Assembly: GCA_022562915.1 (NCBI GenBank)
Contig: JADFOJ010000003.1
Coordinates: forward strand, 32,863-96,862
Direction of reading: 5' to 3'
DNA from: Planctomycetota bacterium
GTDB taxonomy: Bacteria > Planctomycetota > Phycisphaerae > Phycisphaerales > SM1A02
Length of the DNA stretch: 64,000 bases
This document shows, piece after piece, positions 59,101-64,000 of this stretch (its first letter is position 1; the number at the start of each line of letters is the position of its first letter). Made by a program: the position numbers and the translations under genes. The notes below the pieces were generated by a model. It was given only the letters and a program-made list of their open reading frames with translations, was not told where the DNA came from and did not search any database.

Positions 59101-59539
59101 AATCGTGGGCATGGGCACCGCCGCCGACTTGGCACGAACCGTCTCGTTGCGCAACGGCGAAGCCATGCCGCGACTCCGCGACAGGCTCGAAGCGGGTGTC
59201 CGCAGCCTGGTGCCCGCGGCAAAGCTCAACGGCCACCCCGATCGCCGCCTGCCCAACACGTTGAACCTCACGCTGCCCGGCCTGCGCGGTGAGTCGCTGG
59301 TCGTCGCCATGGACCAGCACGGCATCTCGTTGAGTTCCGGCTCGGCATGCAAGAGCGGCTCACCCGAACCGACGCACGTGCTCATCGCGATGGGCAAGCC
59401 CGAGCAGGACGTGCACTGCGCCGTACGGCTGTCGCTCTCACACGACACGACGGAGAAGGACATCGACGACACGCTCTCGGCACTGCGGCGCGTCCTGGAC
59501 GAGATGGAAACGACGGTCCGGTTCCTTCCGTGCAAGTAG
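56138..59539 (+). CDS. Molybdopterin oxidoreductase fused to an IscS/NifS-type cysteine desulfurase
   Basis: One 1,133-residue frame with two complete enzymes. Residues 1 to about 705 are a DMSO-reductase-family molybdoenzyme: [4Fe-4S] cysteines C11, C14, C18 and C44; TGRGAFE; a probable molybdenum-ligand C149 in VGALCYVSF; VVVWGANPATDSPP; VVIDPRRTESVTR; and the C-terminal cofactor domain with VFNSGARPHTDFRSQHHG. After a linker of about 40 residues, 749 onward is a group I cysteine desulfurase: HIYLDNNATT, FTGGGSEADNLALKG, ATEHPAV, NNETGTIQPI, PLP lysine K948 in LSGHKFHGPKG and catalytic C1071 in SGSACKSG. No Tat or Sec signal, so cytoplasmic. Start GTG 56138 with GGAG upstream. Sulfuration of formate-dehydrogenase-type Mo centres by IscS is known; the fusion suggests a built-in sulfur donor (inference). 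Substrate unknown. Confidence 0.9.
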   Translation: MPGVQTKKGICGVCPAGCWVQVDLQDGILKDIRPDTGHPLGMICRRGQHAPEIIYSEKRLRYPMRRVGPKGTHEFERITWDDAYDAIVATLHRFREESGPESVAIYTGRGAFETSLCDVFQPKGVAVSSASSVLFPFGSPNTMGVGALCYVSFAMIAPHVTMGRMLVNMYNDIENAELVVVWGANPATDSPPLDMHRLEAAAARGAEIVVIDPRRTESVTRTGARWIPIRPGTDGALALSMIEVMLDEELYDEPFAENWCHGFDELATYVQHFRPEAAEAITGVPAATIRELARRICNAGGACPMMYTGLEYSNSGVQAIRAVLTLFALAGQLDVPGGIGLAMLNSHFPINRAGNQENPDLDRAVARTKFPIYSDYRGESHASGLVTSVLEGDPYRIRGLIIHGASLLTSWPQTPRWRETLSKLDFVVCIDRQLTADSAYADIVLPATTMFEIDSYMVYGPIFRLREKLIEPVGEARNDYLIMAELASRLGYGDRYPQTEQEMIRAALEGSGFSLEDVKAAGGWVKIPTPMMQYKKWEKGGLRPDGAPGFDTPTGKFEICSTVLQDHGYEPLPKYTEPKEGPLASPGAIEDFPLVFNSGARPHTDFRSQHHGIKGLVKDNPEPTVELNEQDAAERGIRPGDLVEVRTKRGSVPFRARVTNDIVRGAIECNMGGGTPVGPKSWREWNVNELTDLDNYDEISGFPVFKSLLCEVVKVRSGTHGAVKSNGGAAARCGPVPLSVTARKKPARHIYLDNNATTRVAHAVREAMLPHLDAAHGNPSSIHRAGLGAREAVEQARRQVAGLINARPRRIVFTGGGSEADNLALKGVAFAHRGTGGHIVTSATEHPAVLAACGFLERSGYRVTCCEVDGQGLVHPDTLRTAITDDTILVSIMMANNETGTIQPIKELCAIAHERGVLFHTDAVQAVGKIPVDVQELDVDLLSLSGHKFHGPKGVGALYVRKGVELEPLIHGGRQERGLRGGTENVAAIVGMGTAADLARTVSLRNGEAMPRLRDRLEAGVRSLVPAAKLNGHPDRRLPNTLNLTLPGLRGESLVVAMDQHGISLSSGSACKSGSPEPTHVLIAMGKPEQDVHCAVRLSLSHDTTEKDIDDTLSALRRVLDEMETTVRFLPCK

Positions 59540-59649
59540 ACAGTAAAGGGGACAGATCTATTTGTTACAGGGGCGGTCACGTGTTCGCGCATCGACGCTC
59601 CTTCCCTGTAACAAATAGATCTGTCCCCTTTACTGTCTGTCCCCTTTAC
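59540..59649. terminator. 33-bp perfect inverted repeat of the AAAGGGGACAGATCTATTT family
   Basis: The arms at 59540-59572 and 59604-59636 are perfectly complementary over 33 bp (outer part ACAGTAAAGGGGACAGATCT). A partial third copy of the outer sequence, CTGTCCCCTTTAC, follows at 59637-59649. It begins at the stop of the fusion gene and ends inside the stop of the convergent membrane-protein gene, so it probably works as a bidirectional terminator. It is related to the element at 10159. Confidence 0.8.
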
Positions 59650-60029
59650 CGCCGGGTGCGGGCGGGGACCTGGAACATGACGGCCAGGAACATCAGTATG
59701 ACGCCGGCCTCGGTGATCGGACGAATGGCCCGGGCCTGGGGTCCCTCGACGATGAACGCCGTCAACAGGACCAGCGGCGCCGCGAGCATCAGCGCCGAGC
59801 CGGCCCGTTGCAGGCGGCGTCGCCAGGTGACGGCCGGCTCCGGCGGGTTCATGCCGACCGCGATGTTGACCAGGCCGGAGAACAGGATGTAAATGTGGTT
59901 GGCGCGCAGCGAGAAGCGGATCGCTTCGCCCTGATCGATGACGGCCTGCCCCGGAAATCACAGCCAGACGCCCGTCGCGACGAACATGAGAACGAATCCA
60001 AGACCGGCCAGTCGGTGAATGCGAGCCAC
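59646..60029 (-). pseudogene. Small four-helix membrane protein gene with an in-frame TGA
   Basis: From GTG 60029 the frame encodes VARIHRLAGLGFVLMFVATG and VWL, then TGA at 59960-59958. It continues in the same frame with FPGQAVIDQGEAIRFSLRAN, HIYILFSGLVNIAVG, two more hydrophobic stretches (AGSALMLAAPLVLLTAFIVE, EAGVILMFLAVMFQV) and the stop at 59646. The joined product would be about 127 residues with four membrane segments. A tryptophan at the TGA position (VWL-W-FPG) would be natural. So a TGG to TGA change probably disabled the gene, unless the stop is read through. An internal ATG at 59852 gives only the last 68 residues. Family not recognised. Confidence 0.55.
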
Positions 60030-60134
60030 GGACCGTGGATTCTACAGCAGAGACAATCCCGGCTGGTCGATACTCACCGGGCCTGAGCCCCCGGGCCTGC
60101 ATATCGACATTTCTCCAGGACAAGAGGGTGAGCC

Positions 60135-60713
60135 GTGAACGAGCGCGATCTGGTCGTCGAGCTTCTCAAAACGATTCCCACCAGACGCTGCTGCGACGCC
60201 TGCCTCTCCAGGCGAACCGGCATCCGGCCCCCCCGGCAGGTCAACCAGCTCTGCCGGCGGCTGGTCGAGCTGGGCAAGCTCGTCCGCGAGAAGGGCAAGT
60301 GCCCGCTGGGGAATCACACGAGGGTCCTGAACGCGCTCACGGCGCGCCGGAGCACCCGCACAAAATCGGCGGTCTCCCCCGGCTCGGCCGGCCTCGGTAT
60401 CGAGGAGGCGTGGCGCTACGTCGATCGCTTCTGCCGGGCGCTCTGGAACACACACCTGGATACCGGGTCGCCCGCCAGCCTGGCGGAAGCGATCACGGCG
60501 TTACGAGACGAGCAGATCGTTCCGGCTCACGAGGCCAACATGATGCACACCATCCGATCGCTTCGGAACATGGTGGTGCACGAGGACGTTGACTTCGGCG
60601 ACCACGAGACCGCCATCGCGCGGGCCGCGTGGGAAATCATCCGGGCCTGGGGCGAGCGTGACGAACGCGCGCTGTGGCGCGCTACCATGACGATGTGCGC
60701 CGGACACGCCTGA
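60135..60713 (+). CDS. Winged-helix plus HEPN/DUF4145-like protein
   Basis: The 192-residue protein starts at GTG 60135. Residues 1-65 resemble a DNA-binding winged helix with cysteines (RRCCDACLSRRTGI, RQVNQLCRRLVELGKLVREK, GKCPLGN). Residues 88-175 are all-helical and contain LRNMVVHED: R144-N145-x-x-x-H149 matches the R-x4-6-H (RNxxxH) motif of HEPN ribonucleases and DUF4145 proteins. This combination is common near defence and mobile genes, but here the neighbours are decayed genes and FG-GAP proteins. It may be a small nuclease-type effector or a regulator; no partner is visible. Confidence 0.65.
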   Translation: MNERDLVVELLKTIPTRRCCDACLSRRTGIRPPRQVNQLCRRLVELGKLVREKGKCPLGNHTRVLNALTARRSTRTKSAVSPGSAGLGIEEAWRYVDRFCRALWNTHLDTGSPASLAEAITALRDEQIVPAHEANMMHTIRSLRNMVVHEDVDFGDHETAIARAAWEIIRAWGERDERALWRATMTMCAGHA

Positions 60714-60737
60714 CGGACGCGCCATGGAGGTAGACCG

Positions 60738-61152
60738 ATGAGACGGGTCCTTGCGGCGATCGTCGTGGCCGTAGGTGCTCCCCTGGCAGCCGGATTCCCG
60801 AACTGCGACCAGGTCTCCGTCGGCTTGACGCCGCTGGGTGATCTCGGCCAGGGCCTGTATCTCGGCCAGTTCCAGGGGGGGTTGTACCCCGGCGGCGTCA
60901 ACACTCCCCCGGCGGCGCACGCGGCCGAGGGGCTCGCCCTTTACCGAGCCGTGGTTCCCGCCCGCGGGCGGCGCGGCGATTCCCGGCGACCTCGACGGCG
61001 ACGGCACGGTCGGCATCCTTGACTTCCTGGCGCTGCTGGGCGCGTGGGGCCCGTGCCCCGCTCCCTGCCCACCGGCATGCGCCGGCGACCTCAACGGCAA
61101 CTGCAACGTCGGGATCGCGGACTTTCTTGCACTGCTCGCCAACTGGGGCTGA
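60738..61152 (+). pseudogene. Exported GLYPGG-family protein, internally deleted and frameshifted, with dockerin-like tail
   Basis: GGAGGT precedes ATG 60738. The frame encodes a signal peptide (RRVLAAIVVAVGAPLAAG) and VGLTPLGDLGQGLYLGQFQG, GLYPGGVN, AHAAEGLALYRAVVP, the N-terminus of a planctomycete exported family that normally continues for several hundred residues. Here it runs within about 10 codons into a dockerin-like pair in another frame (DLDGDGTVGILDFLALLGAW, DLNGNCNVGIADFLALLANW, stop at 61152). The shift is near 60950-60975. The catalytic middle is absent, so the gene is a deletion remnant. Confidence 0.72.
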
Positions 61153-61177
61153 TCGACAGGTCTGTTCCCTTGCTCTC

Positions 61178-63508
61178 CTACGACCGGCACGGGCCCCAGC
61201 TGGCCAGGAGTTCAAGGAAATCGACGATGCCGACGTTGCCGTCGCCATCGAGGTCCGGTGGTCCGCCCGGGTCCGTTCCCCAGCTCAGGATCAGTGCCAG
61301 GGCGTCAATACCTCCGACGCTCCCGCTGCCGTCGAGATCGGCCGGGCAGGTTGCACACCGGTTCAGGTACACCGAGATATCGTCACTCTGACCGTTGACC
61401 ACCACGATGTCGAGGGCGCCATCGCCGTCAAGGTCGCCCCTCGCGACCGAGAATGGCTCCTCACCGACGGGGAGGTTCGCGGGGCTTGCAAAACTACCGG
61501 CGCCGTCGCCGAGGAGAATGGAGACGCTGTCGCTGAACCGATTCGACACGGCCAGGTCGACGTCCCCGTCATCGTCGAAGTCGCCGGTCGTCATACACCC
61601 CGGGCGATCACCCACCACGAAGTTCACCGGACTCCCGAAACCACCGGCGCCGTCACCGAGGAGAATTGAGACGGTATCGCCCAACCAATTCGACACGGCC
61701 AGGTCGAGATCACCATCACCGTCGAAATCGTCGGTCACCACGGCGGTCACGCTCTCCCCAGCAGCGAAGGTGGTGAGGTCGGTGAAGCCGCCGGCGCCGT
61801 CACCAAGCAGAATGGACAGGTCTGCGCTGGTGATGTTGGCCACGGCGAGGTCGAGATCCGTGTCTCCGTCGAAGTCACCCACCGCGAGCGAGCGGGCGCC
61901 GTCGCCGGCGGCGAAGCTGGTGCGGTTCGCGAAACCGCCGGCGCCGTCACCAAGCAGAATGGAGATGCTGTCAATGGTCCAGTTCGCTACGGCGAGGTCG
62001 AGGTTCGAGTCGGAGTTGAAGTCGCCTGTCACCACGGAGGCCGGGCCATCGCCGGCGGTAAAGCCGGCGAAGTTCGCGAAGCCGCCGGCGCCGTCACCAA
62101 GCAGGATGGAGACGGTGCCGATGTTGACGTTGGTCACGGCGAGGTCGAGGTCTCCGTCGCCGTCGAAGTCGCCTGCCGCGAGCGAGAAGGCGCCCTCGCC
62201 GGCGGCGAAGTTGGTGGGGTCCGCGAAACCGCCGGCGCCGTTGCCCAGGAGAATTGAGACGTTAGCGCTGTTGGCGTTCGCCACGGCGAGGTCGAGGTTG
62301 CCGTCGGCGTCGAAGTCGCCAATGGCAACCGAAAAGGGGCGTTCGCCGACGGCGAAGTCGGTGCGACCGGCGAATCCGCCGGCCCCGTCGCCGAAACAGA
62401 CTGAGATGTCGTCACTTAGGGAGTTCGCCACGGCGAGGTCGAGGTTGCCGTCACCGTCGAGGTCACCGACGACGATCGAGCTCGCGCCATCGCCGACAGA
62501 GAACCTGGTGGGGCTCCCGAACCCGCCGGTCCCGTCGCCGACGAGCACAACGAACTCATCATCACTGAAGAGCGTCACCGCCAGGTCGAGCTTCCCGTCG
62601 CCGTCGAGGTCGCCGATTGCCACCGAGCTCGGGTGACCGCCCGCAAGAAAGCTGATCGGGCTCCCGAATCCGCCGGTTCCGTCGCCGACGAGCACCGAGA
62701 CATGCCCGTGCCCAGTGAAGTTCGCCACCACGAGGTCGAGCGTCTCATCGCCGTCGAAGTCACACGTTGTGATCGAACCGGGATTAGGGCCGGAGGCGAA
62801 GTTCGTCGGGCCTGAGAAGCCGCCGGTTCCGTCGCCGATTAAGATGGAGATATCGTTGCCCAGGGCGTGCCCCACCGCGAGATCGAATGTCCCGTCACCG
62901 TCGAAATCCCCGCTCGTAATCTCCGTTGGCAAATCCCCCACGGCGAAGTTGACAGGGCCGGCGAACCCTCCGGCTCCGTCGCCCAGAAGGACGGAGACAT
63001 CGCCGCCCTGTCCGTTCACCACAGCGAGATCGAGAACGCCGTCGCCGTCGAAATCTCCGATCGTGATGGAGACCGGGAAATCACCCACGGCGAAGTTCAC
63101 CGGCCCCGCGAACCCGCCGGCCCCATCGCCGAGAAGGACGGAGACGTCGTCGCTCCCTCCGTTCGCCACCGCCAGATCGAGATCACCGTTGCCGTCAAGA
63201 TCGGCGACTAGAACGGTGACCGGAAAGTCGCCCGCGGCGAAGCTCACCGCGCTGCCGAAACCGCCGGTCCCGTCGCCAAGCACGACGGACACGCCGTTGC
63301 TCGATCCGTTCGTCGCTACGAGGTCGAGGTCCCCGTCCCCGTCGAAATCACCCATCGCCAACATCCGCAGCGAATCCCCCGCGGTAAGGCGTGCGCTGCC
63401 GAATACCGGCGCATTACAGCCTCCCGCCCGCGCGGGCTCCGACGACAGTGTGAGGGCCACCGAGGCGATGAACGCCCCCATCTGGACCACGGCTCGGGTT
63501 CTCATCAT
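61178..63508 (-). CDS. Exported VCBS/FG-GAP repeat protein (14 repeats) with dockerin-like tail
   Basis: The 776-residue protein starts at ATG 63508 after GAGAGGTG and has a signal peptide (GAFIASVALTLSSEPARAGG). Fourteen repeats of about 48 residues follow, each containing a calcium loop GDFDGDGDLDLAVAN and a turn VSVLLGDGAGGFA. This should fold as seven-bladed beta-propellers (two from 14 repeats). The tail has DLDGSGSVGGIDALALILSW and DLDGDGNVGIVDFLELLASW. At the DNA level the repeats give a period near 145 bases. Probably a calcium-dependent surface adhesin or scaffold. Confidence 0.88.
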   Translation of the reverse strand: MMRTRAVVQMGAFIASVALTLSSEPARAGGCNAPVFGSARLTAGDSLRMLAMGDFDGDGDLDLVATNGSSNGVSVVLGDGTGGFGSAVSFAAGDFPVTVLVADLDGNGDLDLAVANGGSDDVSVLLGDGAGGFAGPVNFAVGDFPVSITIGDFDGDGVLDLAVVNGQGGDVSVLLGDGAGGFAGPVNFAVGDLPTEITSGDFDGDGTFDLAVGHALGNDISILIGDGTGGFSGPTNFASGPNPGSITTCDFDGDETLDLVVANFTGHGHVSVLVGDGTGGFGSPISFLAGGHPSSVAIGDLDGDGKLDLAVTLFSDDEFVVLVGDGTGGFGSPTRFSVGDGASSIVVGDLDGDGNLDLAVANSLSDDISVCFGDGAGGFAGRTDFAVGERPFSVAIGDFDADGNLDLAVANANSANVSILLGNGAGGFADPTNFAAGEGAFSLAAGDFDGDGDLDLAVTNVNIGTVSILLGDGAGGFANFAGFTAGDGPASVVTGDFNSDSNLDLAVANWTIDSISILLGDGAGGFANRTSFAAGDGARSLAVGDFDGDTDLDLAVANITSADLSILLGDGAGGFTDLTTFAAGESVTAVVTDDFDGDGDLDLAVSNWLGDTVSILLGDGAGGFGSPVNFVVGDRPGCMTTGDFDDDGDVDLAVSNRFSDSVSILLGDGAGSFASPANLPVGEEPFSVARGDLDGDGALDIVVVNGQSDDISVYLNRCATCPADLDGSGSVGGIDALALILSWGTDPGGPPDLDGDGNVGIVDFLELLASWGPCRS

Positions 63509-63622
63509 GGCGACACCTCTCTATACAAATAGATATGCGCGTCGCTGCCGTTTCCTGCGCGCAAACCGTGTGGAAATACCGGGGAAATTCCCAAGGCTCA
63601 CCAAGCACGTCGCCCAGGAGGC

Positions 63623-64000
63623 CTATCGCGCCGACCTGATCGCCCGGCCTCGCCGTGTCCTTTCGATCAGCCCTCGACGGACCAGGAACGGTTCGTGCAC
63701 TGTGAGCAGCTCGGTGCGGGTCAGGCCAAGACAGTCCGCGAGCGTGCCGAGCCCCAGCGAGCCGTGCGATTCGCGGAGCGTCCGGAGGATCTCGCGCTGG
63801 ACCCGGTGCAATCCCTGCTCGTCGATTCCGAGGCTCCGCAGTACCTCGTGGGCCATCACGGCGTCGATGGAGGTCGCGCCGCCAAGCTGCGCCTCGTCGC
63901 GCGCGGCCGCCAGCAGGGCCAGCGCCTCTCGCGGCGTGTCGCGTGACGCCGTCGCCAGGACCAAGGCCGCGTCATCATCGATCGCCACCGCGAGCCGTGT
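63623..64000 (-). CDS. RuvB-like protein, C-terminal part (5' end outside window)
   Basis: The visible 125 codons match the C-terminus of the Holliday-junction helicase RuvB: a small helical domain, then the DNA-binding winged helix LGIDEQGLHRVQREILRTL, LGLGTLADCLGLTRTELLTV, HEPFLVRRGLIERTRRGRA. The usual end is EPYLIQxGFLxRTPRGR, so this copy is recognisable but diverged (RTRRGR for RTPRGR). The ATPase part lies outside the window. The frame is open to the window edge. Confidence 0.7.
   Translation of the reverse strand, partial: TRLAVAIDDDAALVLATASRDTPREALALLAAARDEAQLGGATSIDAVMAHEVLRSLGIDEQGLHRVQREILRTLRESHGSLGLGTLADCLGLTRTELLTVHEPFLVRRGLIERTRRGRAIRSAR

Noticed and set aside
61178..63508. 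Regular ~145-base repeats considered as a CRISPR array or satellite
   Set aside because: The period is a multiple of three, the frame is open, and each unit encodes an FG-GAP/VCBS calcium loop. There are no short identical repeats with unique spacers. No CRISPR array was seen anywhere in the window.

Overview
The window is strongly GC-rich and densely coded, and looks like a planctomycete chromosome, most likely from the Phycisphaerae. The best evidence is a set of exported proteins that end in a dockerin-like calcium-loop tail of the form D-x-D-G-D-x-x-V-G-I-x-D-F-L-x-L-L-A-x-W-G (five intact, one with an uncertain start, two pseudogenes). That tail is typical of this class. All family assignments were made by reading motifs; no database was searched.

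Layout. 1-1.4 kb: end of rpsG and a ThiF/MoeB-type adenylyltransferase. 1.4-9.2 kb: exported proteins (a repeat helical protein, two dockerin-tailed proteins, an amidohydrolase). 9.2-19.8 kb: housekeeping and membrane genes, including panB, a three-PDZ HtrA protease, an orphan oligopeptide ABC ATPase, a tightly overlapping MFS-thyA-folA chain, a PH-domain pair and a MOSC protein. 19.7-21.4 kb: a small accessory island (broken nucleotidyltransferase-like gene plus Xre regulator) lying between two copies of the MOSC gene 3' end. 21.4-24 kb: zwf and a Xer-type recombinase. 24.2-27.9 kb: a flagellar rod/ring operon (small ORF, flgF, flgG, flgA, flgH). 28-33.8 kb: trpS, a CPBP protease, trpC, a glycosyltransferase, purE, asd, an ACT protein and tRNA-Gln. 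33.8-40.4 kb: STAS proteins, a lipoprotein/PstS-like pair, a subtilase remnant, an NHL-propeller protein, a Cys-rich repeat protein and a lipoprotein. 40.6-53.9 kb: one gene for a 4,462-residue secretin. 54-64 kb: an M28 peptidase, FG-GAP proteins, a molybdopterin oxidoreductase fused to a cysteine desulfurase, a winged-helix/HEPN-like protein, several decayed genes and the end of a ruvB-like gene.

The most unusual object is the giant secretin. It has a signal peptide, an N0/STN-like domain, about 48 tandem secretin-N (NolW-like) modules by hand count, and one ordinary C-terminal secretin pore domain. Known GspD/PilQ proteins carry only a few such modules. If the modules stack as rings, this would be an extremely long periplasmic conduit, which could suit the enlarged planctomycete periplasm (inference). 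A lipoprotein encoded directly downstream is a pilotin candidate. The dockerin-tailed exported proteins are possible cargo, but nothing in the sequence proves it. The second unusual object is the molybdoenzyme-cysteine desulfurase fusion, which suggests a molybdoenzyme that carries its own sulfur donor.

Intergenic regions hold at least four families of inverted-repeat elements. They often sit between convergent genes or overlap stop codons. Several dockerin-tailed genes are broken (subtilase remnant, internally deleted GLYPGG protein, one FG-GAP gene with a doubtful start). Two other genes carry an in-frame TGA where tryptophan would fit.
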